Shown in pieces: positions 20,837-29,760 of a DNA stretch of 64,000 bases. How positions within the stretch are numbered: the stretch's first letter is position 1; every line of letters begins with the position of its first letter. Source of the stretch: Sphingomonas sp. 28-66-16 (GTDB taxonomy: Bacteria; Pseudomonadota; Alphaproteobacteria; Sphingomonadales; Sphingomonadaceae); the NCBI GenBank assembly GCA_002281485.1, contig NCGF01000014.1, positions 1 to 64,000 on the forward strand, read 5' to 3'. Made by a program: the position numbers and the translations under genes. The notes beneath the pieces are model-generated. The model was not told the DNA's origin. It worked only from the letters and a program-made list of their open reading frames with translations, and searched no databases.

Positions 20837-21979
20837 TCACTGCCGGGTCAACTCCCGCCCGACGATCATCCGCATCACCTGATTGGTCCCCTCCAGGATC
20901 GAATGCACGCGCAGGTCGCGCCAGAAGCGTTCGATCGGATAGTCCATCAGATAGCCGTAGCCGCCATGCAGCTGCAGCGCGCGGTCGACCACGGCCGAGC
21001 CGGTATCGGTCGCCAGCCGCTTCGCCATTGCCGCGAACCTGGTCTTGTCGGGGGCGTTCGCCGTCACCTTGGCGGCGGCCATGTAAAGCAAGGCGCGTGC
21101 TGCCTCGAGCTCGGTCGCCATGTCGGCGAGCATGAATTGGGTGTTCTGGAAATCGCTGATCGCGGTGCCGAACTGCTTGCGGTCGCGGGTATAGCCGATC
21201 GCCTCGTCCAGACAGCGCTGCGCCCCGCCGAGCGAGCACGCGCCGATATTGAGCCGACCGCCGTCGAGCCCCATCATCGCGATCCGGAACCCCTCCCCCT
21301 CGCCACCGACGCGGTTGGCGACGGGGACGCGGACCTCCTCGAGGATCACCTGGCGGGTTGGCTGCGAATGCCAGCCGAGCTTGCGCTCGTTCGCGCCGAA
21401 CGACACGCCGGGCATGTCCTTTTCGATGACGAGGCAGCTGATACCCTTCGGCCCGTCCTCGCCGGTGCGGACCATCGTGACGTAAACGTCATTCTCGCCC
21501 GCGCCCGAGATGAACTGCTTGGTGCCGGTGACGACATAATGATCGCCGTCCAGCACCGCGCGGGTCTTGAGCGCCGCCGCGTCGGAGCCGCTGCCGGGCT
21601 CGGTCAGGCAGTAGCTGGCGATCGTCTCCATCGTCACCAGACCGGGCAGATACTTGCCCTTGACCTCGGCCGAGCCGAACCGGTCGATCATCCACGCGGC
21701 CATGTTGTGGATCGAGATGAACGCGCTGGTCGAGGGGCAGCCATAGGCCATCGCTTCCATGATCAGCGCCGCCTCCAGCCGCCCGAGATTGATCCCGCCA
21801 GACTCTTCCGAGACGTAGATCGCCGCAAAGCCAAGTTCGGCCGCTTCCTTGATCGTATCGCGCGGGAAAATATGCTTTTCGTCCCACTCGCCGGCAAAGG
21901 GCGTGATCCGATCGGCGGTGAACTTGCGCGCCAGATCCTGGATCTCGCGCTGGTCGTCGGTGAGGTCGAACTGGGTCAT
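20837..21979 (-). CDS. Acyl-CoA dehydrogenase (probable isobutyryl-CoA dehydrogenase)
   Basis: FAD enzyme oxidising an acyl-CoA; the operon suggests isobutyryl-CoA to methacrylyl-CoA. The 380-residue protein has the standard three-domain layout: N-terminal helices (FDLTDDQREIQDLARKFTAD), the FAD-binding segment SYCLTEPGSGSDAAALKTRA, and the C-terminal helices with QLHGGYGYLMDYPIERFWRD. The catalytic base is the Glu of SILEGTNQVMRM. The ATG at 21979 is chosen as the family start. It is the first gene of the leftward four-gene valine module and is divergent from a membrane AraC regulator 91 bases away. Confidence 0.93.
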   Translation of the reverse strand: MTQFDLTDDQREIQDLARKFTADRITPFAGEWDEKHIFPRDTIKEAAELGFAAIYVSEESGGINLGRLEAALIMEAMAYGCPSTSAFISIHNMAAWMIDRFGSAEVKGKYLPGLVTMETIASYCLTEPGSGSDAAALKTRAVLDGDHYVVTGTKQFISGAGENDVYVTMVRTGEDGPKGISCLVIEKDMPGVSFGANERKLGWHSQPTRQVILEEVRVPVANRVGGEGEGFRIAMMGLDGGRLNIGACSLGGAQRCLDEAIGYTRDRKQFGTAISDFQNTQFMLADMATELEAARALLYMAAAKVTANAPDKTRFAAMAKRLATDTGSAVVDRALQLHGGYGYLMDYPIERFWRDLRVHSILEGTNQVMRMIVGRELTRQ

Positions 21980-22013
21980 GCAACGCGCTCTAACGCGGCC
22001 GGGCACCGATTCC

Positions 22014-22047
22014 CAGCACGCTTTGTGCTGCGGTGGACGGGCCGTCC
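22014..22047. promoter_or_regulatory. Two adjacent dyads in the acyl-CoA dehydrogenase/AraC divergent gap
   Basis: The 91-base divergent region contains CAGCAC-N5-GTGCTG (22014-22030, perfect arms) and, 4 bases on, GGACGG-N1-CCGTCC (22035-22047, perfect arms). These are candidate operator or hairpin sequences for one or both divergent units. No binding protein is identified. Confidence 0.35.
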
Positions 22048-22070
22048 GGCCCAAGCCATAACACGCGGCC

Positions 22071-23120
22071 ATGGACCGGCTCATCCTGATCGACAGCGCG
22101 ATGCGTCTGCTGACGATCGGCCAGCTGGTGCTGATCGCCCTCGTCATCGGGCGGGGCCGCGCGCCGGTGCGACTCCGGATCGCGACGGTCGCGCTGCTGT
22201 TCTGCATCTGCGCCTACAGCATGATCGCCACGCCGATCCAGCTCGGAACCGCGGGGCCGGTTTGGGCGGCCATCCAGCTCGCCGCGCAGGCGACGCCGAT
22301 GCTGCTTTGGGTGTTTGCGCACCTGCTGTTCGAACGTCCGCTCGACCGTCGACTGGTGACGGGCGGGGCGATCATCGTGGTCAGTTGCTGGATCGGGTTC
22401 GGGGTCGCCGGCCCGGTCGCGAGCAATCTGGGCCTGTGGCTGGGCGCCCTCCAGCGCGGCACATCGCTGGCAATGGTGGCGCACGCGATGCTGATCGCGC
22501 TCGGCGAACGCGGCGACGACCTGATCGAGAAGCGCCGACGGCTGCGCGTCGGATTCGTCGTCGTCGTCGGGGTGCTGGCGGTGATGGTGATGGTGATCGA
22601 GATGATCTTCGGCTTTCGCCACACCAGCGCGATCGTCACGCTGCCCCAGGCCGCCGCGATCCTGATCGGAACGATGGCGCTGGGATCGGCGCTGCTGCAG
22701 AGCGATCCCGACATTCTGTTCGCGCCCGTCGTCACTGGCGACGAGCCACCCGCCCCGTCGCTCTCGCCGTCGGACCATGTCCTGAAACAGAAGCTCGATG
22801 CAGTGATGGCGGGCGGCATCCACCGCGAACCGGGGCTCAGCATCGGGGTGTTGGCAGAGCGGCTCGGCACCCCCGAGCACCGGCTGCGTGCGCTGATCAA
22901 CCAGCGGCTGGGCTATCGCAACTTCTCGGCTTTTCTCAATCATCACCGAATCGGCGACGCGAAGGCGATGCTCGCCGATCCGGCGCATGTCGACCTGCCG
23001 ATCCTGACGATCGCCATGGATCTGGGTTATGGCAGTCCGGCGCCGTTCAACCGTGCCTTTCGCGAGGATACCGGGCAGGCGCCGAGCGATTTCCGGCGTG
23101 CGCGCATCGTGCGGAATTGA
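22071..23120 (+). CDS. Membrane-anchored AraC-family transcription regulator (copy 1)
   Basis: A 349-residue protein. About 215 residues of membrane domain with six or seven hydrophobic segments (for example LLTIGQLVLIALVIG, GFVVVVGVLAVMVMVIEMIFG, AAAILIGTMALGSALL) are followed by a C-terminal AraC-type DNA-binding domain (about 245-345). That domain contains SIGVLAERLGTPEHRLRALI, NFSAFLNHHRIGDAKAML and the signature ILTIAMDLGYGSPAPFNRAF. The sensed signal is unknown. A sterol-desaturase-family gene follows 104 bases downstream on the same strand. A clearly related regulator/desaturase pair lies at 30767-32768. Confidence 0.85.
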   Translation: MDRLILIDSAMRLLTIGQLVLIALVIGRGRAPVRLRIATVALLFCICAYSMIATPIQLGTAGPVWAAIQLAAQATPMLLWVFAHLLFERPLDRRLVTGGAIIVVSCWIGFGVAGPVASNLGLWLGALQRGTSLAMVAHAMLIALGERGDDLIEKRRRLRVGFVVVVGVLAVMVMVIEMIFGFRHTSAIVTLPQAAAILIGTMALGSALLQSDPDILFAPVVTGDEPPAPSLSPSDHVLKQKLDAVMAGGIHREPGLSIGVLAERLGTPEHRLRALINQRLGYRNFSAFLNHHRIGDAKAMLADPAHVDLPILTIAMDLGYGSPAPFNRAFREDTGQAPSDFRRARIVRN

Positions 23121-23224
23121 ATATTGCTGATCGATTCCGGAATCGATCATGTTTTTCCGGGAGAACGGCGCGCGCGCCTTCCGTTTCCGGCACGATCGTC
23201 GGGTAGATACAACGGAGCGTCGCG

Positions 23225-24046
23225 ATGTCGCCATTGTCTTCCCTGCCCCCGGTCCTGCTGACCATCGCCAACGAAATCCGCTGGGCGGTGCAGATCGAGT
23301 TCGAACGCTATTTGATCGGCGCGGCGGGCGTGGCCATCTTGTATTGGCTGATCCGGCGATGGATCGAGCATCGCCGCATCCAGACCATCAAGGCAAGCAT
23401 CGCCGATCGGCGGCGCGAGTTCCGCCAGTCGGTCGAGACGATTCTGGTCTTCTCGCTCGTCAACCTGCTCACCTTTGCGATGTTCGAGGCGGGCTGGCTG
23501 CCGGTGGCGCATGGTGAGCCGATCCTCGGGATACTGCTCGCCCAGATCGTCGCGATGGTGATCATGCACGATGCCTGGTTCTACTGGATGCACCGCACGC
23601 TGCACCTGAAGGCGCTGTTCCGCCGCGCCCATGCCGCGCATCACCTGAGCCGCACGCCGACCAGCTGGGCCGCGTACAGCTTCGCGCCGATCGAGGCGAT
23701 ATTCGAGAGCATCTATGTCCCGGTGATGTTCGTCATCGTCAGCCATGTCGCGCCGATGCAGCCCTGGGCGATCTTCGTCTTCCTGGGCCACCAGATCGCC
23801 CGCAACGCGATCGGCCATTCGGGGTTCGAGCTGGCGTGGCCGGGGTTCACCCGTTCGCCGCTGACCGGCTGGCTGACGACGACGACGCACCATGATCTGC
23901 ACCACACCGAGGGTCGCTATAACTTCGGGCTCTATTTCACCTGGTGGGACCGGATGATGGGAACCGAGCACCCGAAATATCACGAGAAGTTCGAGCGGGT
24001 CGTCGGGCGCCGCTCGCTGGCCCGTTCGCCCGCCGAGACGGCGTAG
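23225..24046 (+). CDS. Sterol desaturase / fatty acid hydroxylase family protein (copy 1)
   Basis: Integral-membrane di-iron oxygenase of the fatty acid hydroxylase superfamily, 273 residues with about four hydrophobic helices. The iron-binding histidine clusters are present: HRTLH (123-127), HAAHH (136-140), and THHDLHH (221-227), plus His115. The tail NFGLYFTWWDRMMGTEHPKY is nearly identical to that of copy 2. Substrates in this family include sterols, fatty acids, carotenoids and alkylglycerols, and the sequence alone does not decide. The start at 23225 has a CGGAGCG ribosome site. It probably acts with, or is controlled by, the preceding membrane AraC regulator. Confidence 0.88.
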   Translation: MSPLSSLPPVLLTIANEIRWAVQIEFERYLIGAAGVAILYWLIRRWIEHRRIQTIKASIADRRREFRQSVETILVFSLVNLLTFAMFEAGWLPVAHGEPILGILLAQIVAMVIMHDAWFYWMHRTLHLKALFRRAHAAHHLSRTPTSWAAYSFAPIEAIFESIYVPVMFVIVSHVAPMQPWAIFVFLGHQIARNAIGHSGFELAWPGFTRSPLTGWLTTTTHHDLHHTEGRYNFGLYFTWWDRMMGTEHPKYHEKFERVVGRRSLARSPAETA

Positions 24047-24242
24047 CCAGCGTCGCGGCGCGCGCGACAACCAGACGCCGGCGCCTGCGCCCGCCGGTCT
24101 GTGCGCCCCATATTGGGCAGTCGAGCCCGCCTCCGGTCTGCCGGTTGTTAACCGCCCGAACCTTACCCCGGATTCGCCGGCGTCAATCGCGACGCCGTGC
24201 GCTCCCTTTGGGGGCGCGCGCGTCCACAGTGAGGAACAAGGG

Positions 24243-24683
24243 ATGAATATCAGCCGGTTGATTACCGACCATGATCGCATCGATCGAATCGTCGTGGGAC
24301 TTGCCTCGATCGTCGATAGCCCCGTGCCCGCACCGGCTGGCGCATCTTCAAAGCTTGCCGAGCTCGCCGAAGCGCTGACCGAACATCTCGGCCACGAGGA
24401 CAGCTTCATCTATCCGGCGATCATCGCCGGCGACAAGACCGTCTTTTCGACCGCCGCCACCGATTTCGTCCGCCAGTTCGAGGCGTTGCGGCGCGACTGG
24501 GACAACTATCTGCACGCCTGGACGTCCGCCGGAATCGCGCTGGCATGGCCTGATTTCTGCCGCGAAACGCAGGCGATGATGATCCGGCTCGCGGCGCGGG
24601 TCCGGGCAGAAAACGAGCTGCTATACATGACTGCGCTGCAGCAGGGCGTGATCACCCTGAAGGACATCAGAGCCGCCGCCTAA
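24243..24683 (+). CDS. Hemerythrin-like domain protein
   Basis: A 146-residue all-helical protein resembling hemerythrin/HHE cation-binding proteins. It has an N-terminal TDHDRIDRIV (His10), the second-helix motif EHLGHEDSFIYPAI with histidines and a glutamate in iron-ligand positions, and a last helix AENELLYMTALQQG. The later histidine pair of classical hemerythrins is not clear (one His in WDNYLHAW), so metal content is uncertain. No signal peptide is visible, so it is likely cytoplasmic. The start is well supported by GAGGAACAAGGG just before ATG. The 196-base gap upstream shows nothing else. Confidence 0.75.
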   Translation: MNISRLITDHDRIDRIVVGLASIVDSPVPAPAGASSKLAELAEALTEHLGHEDSFIYPAIIAGDKTVFSTAATDFVRQFEALRRDWDNYLHAWTSAGIALAWPDFCRETQAMMIRLAARVRAENELLYMTALQQGVITLKDIRAAA

Positions 24684-24702
24684 GCCGGGCCGCGCGGAAA
24701 GC

Positions 24703-26772
24703 TCACCCGCCGGCAAGGTCGCTCAGCATCCCCGGCGTGAGCACCTGCGGCAGCACCTCGGGCTCGCTCGCACCCGGCTTGTAGAACAGATACAGCGGCA
24801 CGCCGGCACGATTGTGCTGCTCGATGAAACGACCGAGCTTGGGGTCGCCGTCGGTCCAGTCGCCGACCATCACCGCGACATTGTGTTTGGCGAAGGCTGC
24901 CTTCACCTGATCGGTGTCGATCGCGATGCGTTCGTTGACCTTGCACGTCAGGCACCAATCGGCGGTGAAATAGGCGAACACCGGCTGGCCGTTCGCCCGC
25001 GCCCGGGCGAGCTTTTCCTCGCTGAAAGCTGCCTTGTTGTCGGCAGCGAGCGCCGCCGCCCCGGCAGCGCCCTTCGGCACCGCGCGGACGATGCTGGCGG
25101 TTGCCCCGGTCACCGCGAGCAGCGCGATCACGCTCAGCCAGTGCGCCGACAGACCCTTGTGCTGACGCTTGCCGACGACGAACAGCACGATCGCGACCCC
25201 CAGTGCGCCGATCAGCCCGAGCGTGATGCCGTTGGTGCCGGCTTCACCGCCCAGCACCCAGGCGAGCCAGATCGCGGTCAGCCCCATCGGGATGGCGAGT
25301 ACCTGGCGGAACGTCTCCATCCAGGCGCCGGGCTTGGGCAGCGCTCGGCGCAGCGACGGCACGAAGCCGATCAGCAGGAACGGGATCGCCAGCCCGAAGC
25401 CGAGCCCGAAGAACACCGCCATCGCCGCCGCTGCCGGCAGCACCAGCGCCGCGCCGAGCGCAGCGCCCATGAACGGCCCGGTGCACGGCGTGGCGATGAC
25501 CGCCGCAAGCGCGCCGGTGGCGAACGCGCCGCTCGCGCCGCTCGCCGAATCGACGAAGCGCGGGGTCGGGATTTCGAACAGGCCCGCCAGATTGAGCGTC
25601 AGCGCGACCACCAGCAGCAATAGCACGACGATCGTCGCGGGGCTTTGCAGCTGGAACGCCCAGCCGACCGCCGCGCCGCCCGCCCTGAGCGCGAGGATCG
25701 TCGCCCCCAGCCCCATGATCACCGTCAGCACCCCGCCGGTATAGGCGAGCGCCTCCTTGCGCGCCTCGCGCTCGTCGACCGAGCCTTTGGCGAGGCTGAG
25801 TGCCTTGAGGCTCAGGATCGGGAAGACGCAAGGCATGATGTTGAGGATGAGCCCGCCGAGCATCGCCCCGCCGAGCGCGATCAGCGTTGCGAGCAGAATG
25901 CCGCCGCCGGGGGCCAACGCGGCATCGCCCGACCGGCCCGCCGCCGCCGCGACGATGCCCGGTGCTGCCGAGACGGTGACCCCCCGAATCGCGCCGATCC
26001 GCAGCACGCCCGCGAGCGGGCCTTCGCCCGGCTTGAGCGCGGCGGTCTCGATCACCAGCCGGTCGCCGTCGCGCGTCACCGTCTGCGGCGCGGCGTAATC
26101 GATCAGCCCCTGGGTGATTGGGAAAAAATAAGCTTTGTCGAGCGGCGCCGTCGCCGGATAGGGGATTGCAAGCCGCAGCGTCTTGCCGTCGACCTGATAG
26201 GTCGCGGCCATGCCGATCGGCTTGGGCAGCGCCTGGCGATAACCGTCGAACTGGGCGCGGCGCTCGGGGGAGATGCCGCCATCGCCGATCGTCAGCGCGA
26301 GCGACAGATCGGCCGCCTCGGGGACGCAGATTTCTTCGGTACAGACGAGATAATTGGCGCGCAATTTGATCGGCAGTGTGGTCCCTGGCGCGAGGCCGGT
26401 GGGCAATTTGAGGTTCAGCAACAGCGTATAATGTTGTTCGAACACGTAATTCATCAGCCCGGCGATCAGCAGGGTGGTCGGCACCGGATAGGCGGGATCG
26501 CTAACCGTGACGCCCACAGGCAGCGTCCAGGCGAGCTTCGCCGGAAAGCCGGCGTCGCCCGGATTCTGCCAATAGCCGTGCCAGCCGGGCTGCGGCGTGA
26601 CGTCATAAGCCAGCGTCACGGTGCTGCCGGCAGCGGGGGTATCGGACTCGGCGATCAGCCGGGTCGCGAGGTGCGGCCCCTTCGAATAGGGATCAGGCGC
26701 CTGCGCCGCGAGCGGCGACAGGCCGGCCAGCGCCAGCAGCAACGTCACAATGGCGAAACTCAACGCGCGCAT
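24703..26772 (-). CDS. dsbD: Protein-disulfide reductase, DsbD family
   Basis: Inner-membrane protein that moves reducing equivalents from cytoplasmic thioredoxin to periplasmic proteins. The 689-residue product has a signal peptide (MRALSFAIVTLLLALAGL), then a periplasmic N-domain with the cysteine pair in YLVCTEEICVPEA. A central membrane domain with eight or so helices carries the redox cysteines in NIMPCVFPILSLKAL and IATPCTGPFMGAAL. The C-terminal thioredoxin-like domain has FTADWCLTCKVNE. The large N-domain suits a ScsB-like subgroup. The start at 26772 gives the signal peptide. It is divergent from the phosphatase gene. Confidence 0.9.
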   Translation of the reverse strand: MRALSFAIVTLLLALAGLSPLAAQAPDPYSKGPHLATRLIAESDTPAAGSTVTLAYDVTPQPGWHGYWQNPGDAGFPAKLAWTLPVGVTVSDPAYPVPTTLLIAGLMNYVFEQHYTLLLNLKLPTGLAPGTTLPIKLRANYLVCTEEICVPEAADLSLALTIGDGGISPERRAQFDGYRQALPKPIGMAATYQVDGKTLRLAIPYPATAPLDKAYFFPITQGLIDYAAPQTVTRDGDRLVIETAALKPGEGPLAGVLRIGAIRGVTVSAAPGIVAAAAGRSGDAALAPGGGILLATLIALGGAMLGGLILNIMPCVFPILSLKALSLAKGSVDEREARKEALAYTGGVLTVIMGLGATILALRAGGAAVGWAFQLQSPATIVVLLLLVVALTLNLAGLFEIPTPRFVDSASGASGAFATGALAAVIATPCTGPFMGAALGAALVLPAAAAMAVFFGLGFGLAIPFLLIGFVPSLRRALPKPGAWMETFRQVLAIPMGLTAIWLAWVLGGEAGTNGITLGLIGALGVAIVLFVVGKRQHKGLSAHWLSVIALLAVTGATASIVRAVPKGAAGAAALAADNKAAFSEEKLARARANGQPVFAYFTADWCLTCKVNERIAIDTDQVKAAFAKHNVAVMVGDWTDGDPKLGRFIEQHNRAGVPLYLFYKPGASEPEVLPQVLTPGMLSDLAGG

Positions 26773-26851
26773 TCGGCAGTCCTTGTCTAATGCCCCTGGC
26801 CGGTCGATAGCCGGAACCCGGGCGCGGTGCACCCACCTCGGGAGATGATCG

Positions 26852-28513
26852 ATGAAGAAGATTGCCACGATATTCGCGAGCGCGCTCGTGCTGGTTACAC
26901 CGGCGGCCCAGGCGCAGGACGCCCCCGCACCGGTAAACGCCGCGGCGGCACCCGCACCGGCCGCGGCGCCCAAATTGATCGTGACGATCTCGGTCGACCA
27001 GTTCTCGGCCGATCTCTTCGCCGAATATCGCAATCATTTCACCGGGGGCTTTGCAAGGTTGCTGCAGGGCGTGGTGTTCCCCTCGGGCTATCAGAGCCAT
27101 GCCGCCACCGAAACCTGCCCCGGCCATTCGACGATCCTGACCGGCATGCACCCTGCGCGCACCGGCATCATCGCCAACAACTGGATCGACCTGACCACTG
27201 CGCGCGCCGACAAGACGGTCTATTGCGCCGAGGACGAGGGCGTTCCCGGCAGCACTTCGTCGGCGTACACCGTTTCCGACAAGCATCTGCTGGTGCCGAC
27301 ACTCGGTGAGCGCATGAAGGCGGTCAATCCGGCGAGCCGCGTCGTCTCGGTCGCCGGCAAGGACCGCGCGGCGGTGATGATGGGCGGGCACCGGGTCGAC
27401 GAGCTCTGGTGGTGGGACGGCAAGAAATTCGCAAGCTATGCCGGACGCCCGACGCCAGCGATCGTCGATCGCGCCAACACCGCGCTGACCGCCCAGATCG
27501 CGCAAGGCCAGCCGGCACTGGAGGAGCCGGCCTTCTGCAAGGCGCATGACCGCGCGGTCGATATCGGCGCGGGCAAGACCGTCGGCACGGGGCGCTTCGA
27601 GCGCAAGCCCGGCGACGCGCGCGGCTTCCGCGCCTCGCCCGAATTCGACGGCGCGGTGTTCGCGATCGCCGCCGGGCTGATCCGCGACATGAAGCTCGGC
27701 CAGGGCAGCGCGCCCGATCTGATTGCGATCGGCGCCTCGGCGACCGACTATGTCGGCCACACCTATGGCACCGAAGGCAGCGAAATGTGCCTTCAGCTCG
27801 CCGAGCTCGACAAGTCGATGGGCGATTTCTTCGCCACGCTCGACGGCCTGGGGATCGATTACGAGGTGGTGCTGACCGCCGATCATGGCGGACATGACCT
27901 GCCCGAACGCAACCGCGAACATGCCGCCCCCGGCGCCGCGCGGATCGACCCCGCGCTCAACCCGCGCCAGATCGGCGAGAAGATCGCCGCCAAGCTCAAG
28001 CTCGGCGGCCAGATTCTCTATGGCGACCCGATCGGCGACGTCTGGATCGACCCCAAGCTGACCCCCGCCCAGCGCACCGCCGTGCTGCGCGAGGCGCTCG
28101 CGCTGTACCGCGCGCATCCGCAGATCGCCGCCGCCTTCTCGCGCGCCGAGATCGAGGCGACACCCGCGGCGACCGGTCCCGCCGAAACCTGGAGTCTGAT
28201 CGAGCGCGCGAAAGCGAGCTTCAATCCTGCGCATTCGGGCGACATCGTCATCGCGCTCAAGCCGCGCATCACCCCGATCGCCAGCCCGCTCGGCGGCTAT
28301 GTCGCGACCCACGGCTCGTTCTGGGATTATGACCGGCGCGTGCCGATCCTGTTCTGGCGCAAGGGCATCGTGCCGTTCGAGCAGCCGCTGAGCGTCGAGA
28401 CGGTCGACATCGCGCCGACGCTCGCCGCGACGATCGGGCTGCCGCTCGGCGCCCCCGCAATGGATGGGCGCTGCCTCGATCTGGACTCGGGGCCGGGATC
28501 GACCTGCCGGTAG
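26852..28513 (+). CDS. Exported alkaline phosphatase, PhoK/PafA type
   Basis: Secreted or periplasmic phosphomonoesterase of the alkaline phosphatase superfamily, 553 residues. The signal peptide MKKIATIFASALVLVTPAAQ is followed by an Ala/Pro linker. Metal and active-site motifs are SVDQFSADL (Asp49), TETCPGHSTILTG with Thr88 as the probable nucleophile, LTADHGGHDLPE, and YVATHGSFWDYDRRVPILFW. The threonine nucleophile in a TCPGH context is that of the sphingomonad enzyme PhoK and of PafA rather than the serine of PhoA. A GGGAG ribosome site precedes the ATG. No Pho box could be confirmed by eye in the short upstream gap. Confidence 0.88.
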   Translation: MKKIATIFASALVLVTPAAQAQDAPAPVNAAAAPAPAAAPKLIVTISVDQFSADLFAEYRNHFTGGFARLLQGVVFPSGYQSHAATETCPGHSTILTGMHPARTGIIANNWIDLTTARADKTVYCAEDEGVPGSTSSAYTVSDKHLLVPTLGERMKAVNPASRVVSVAGKDRAAVMMGGHRVDELWWWDGKKFASYAGRPTPAIVDRANTALTAQIAQGQPALEEPAFCKAHDRAVDIGAGKTVGTGRFERKPGDARGFRASPEFDGAVFAIAAGLIRDMKLGQGSAPDLIAIGASATDYVGHTYGTEGSEMCLQLAELDKSMGDFFATLDGLGIDYEVVLTADHGGHDLPERNREHAAPGAARIDPALNPRQIGEKIAAKLKLGGQILYGDPIGDVWIDPKLTPAQRTAVLREALALYRAHPQIAAAFSRAEIEATPAATGPAETWSLIERAKASFNPAHSGDIVIALKPRITPIASPLGGYVATHGSFWDYDRRVPILFWRKGIVPFEQPLSVETVDIAPTLAATIGLPLGAPAMDGRCLDLDSGPGSTCR

Positions 28514-28577
28514 GGGGTTGCCCGGTGCCGGCGACCAGACCCACATGCCGTTCGGGCTGAGCCTTTCAACCTTTTTC

Positions 28578-28670
28578 CGTCACCCCGGGCTTGGTTCGAT
28601 CACAGACGGGTAGCGTCGCGGGCCCAGACTGGAACAGAAAAACAGCCCTTCGACAGGCTCGGGGCAGATG
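28578..28670. repeat. Gap with two truncated dispersed repeats
   Basis: The 183-base gap between the phosphatase and the beta-helix gene holds no gene. It contains CGTCACCCCGGGCTTG (28578-28593), an exact copy of one arm end of the 19664-19743 inverted repeat. It also has CCCTTCGACAGGCTCGGGGC (28647-28666), related to the motif at 17841-17878. Both look like fragments of common intergenic repeats. Confidence 0.5.
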
Positions 28671-28696
28671 GAAGTTGGGATAGTGGGCGATGCCAC

Positions 28697-29629
28697 TCAG
28701 CGCAGCTCGAACGGCCGCACGCCCTTGCCGAGCTGGTTCGCGCCCACCGCCAACCGATCGTGGCTGACGTCGGCGACGAAGGCCGGGCTGTGGGTCTGGC
28801 CGGGGGCGAGCGTCGCGACATTGGCTTCGACGCGCAGGCCCGTCGCGGGATATTTGCGCTGCTCGGCCGAGACGACGATGAATCCCGTCCAATTCTCCTT
28901 GTCGGGGCCCTGGACGAAGGTGTTGCGCGCGATCAGCCCGGTTGCGCCTTCGGGCAGATCGATCATGTAATTGGTCTTGTGCCCGCTCGTGTCGTCGAAG
29001 CTGTTGTCGGTGATCGACACGTTGGGGACGCGCAGCTTGACATAATGGCCGCCGCGCCCGCGCTCGAAGCGCGAATTGGTGATCGTCACCTTGCCCTGGC
29101 TGGCGAGATACACCGAATGCGCGCAATCGGGGGTTTCGTCGCACTGACCGAGCCCGGCGAAGGTCGAGCGATCGATCGTCACTACCTGCGCGCCCGAGGT
29201 GCCGCCGAGGATGCCCTCCTGGCTATCGAGGAACATCGCGTTGCGCACCGTGAGATCGCCGATCTCGATGCGGATGCCGGCGCCATTGCCGTCGCCGACG
29301 CGGATGTTGCGGAAGATGATCCCGTCGACCACCGATCCCTCGCCGCGCAGCACCAGCGCCGCCTTGCCCTCGCAGGCGACGCCGTCGAAGATCACGCTGC
29401 CCGGCTGGACCGCCTTGAAAGTGATGTGCCCTGCCTGCTGGATCGCGCACTGGCGATAGGTGCCCGGCGCGATCAGGATCGTCGCATCGCGCCCGCGGAC
29501 CGACATCAGCGCGTCGTCGAGCTGGGCAAAGCCCTGCCCGGTTTCCTGGACGGTGAAGGGCGCGCGCACATTCTGCGCGGCGGCGGGCACGGTGAGCGCC
29601 AGGGCGACGATCGGTAGGGCGAAACGCAT
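28697..29629 (-). CDS. Exported right-handed parallel beta-helix protein
   Basis: A 310-residue exported protein (signal MRFALPIVALALTVPAAAQ) built of short repeated strands typical of right-handed beta-helices, as in pectate lyases and NosD-like proteins. Recognisable rungs include ILIAPGTYRQCAIQ, ITFKAVQPGSVIFDGVAC, IIFRNIRVGDGNGAGIRIE, VTITNSRFERG and VSITDNSFDDTSG. The APGTY segment near the first rung is a common feature of the family. No lyase catalytic residues can be assigned with confidence. It may bind or cleave a polysaccharide. It is divergent from an RSL-like lectin gene 131 bases away. Confidence 0.75.
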   Translation of the reverse strand: MRFALPIVALALTVPAAAQNVRAPFTVQETGQGFAQLDDALMSVRGRDATILIAPGTYRQCAIQQAGHITFKAVQPGSVIFDGVACEGKAALVLRGEGSVVDGIIFRNIRVGDGNGAGIRIEIGDLTVRNAMFLDSQEGILGGTSGAQVVTIDRSTFAGLGQCDETPDCAHSVYLASQGKVTITNSRFERGRGGHYVKLRVPNVSITDNSFDDTSGHKTNYMIDLPEGATGLIARNTFVQGPDKENWTGFIVVSAEQRKYPATGLRVEANVATLAPGQTHSPAFVADVSHDRLAVGANQLGKGVRPFELR

Positions 29630-29760
29630 CGGGCAGGCCTCCAGAGATAGCCCCAGATGCGCGCCAATTGCGCGTGTGTGAAGGCTAATTGAGGGTTAAC
29701 AATCGCGCGTCGATCGCGACCGATCGACCCGATGCGCGCGCCCCGATCCGGAGAATTCGA

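Noticed and set aside
20741-23206. 821-codon plus-strand open frame across the valine operon and AraC copy 1
   Set aside because: It spans three real genes in the wrong frame or strand and shows no recognisable motifs.
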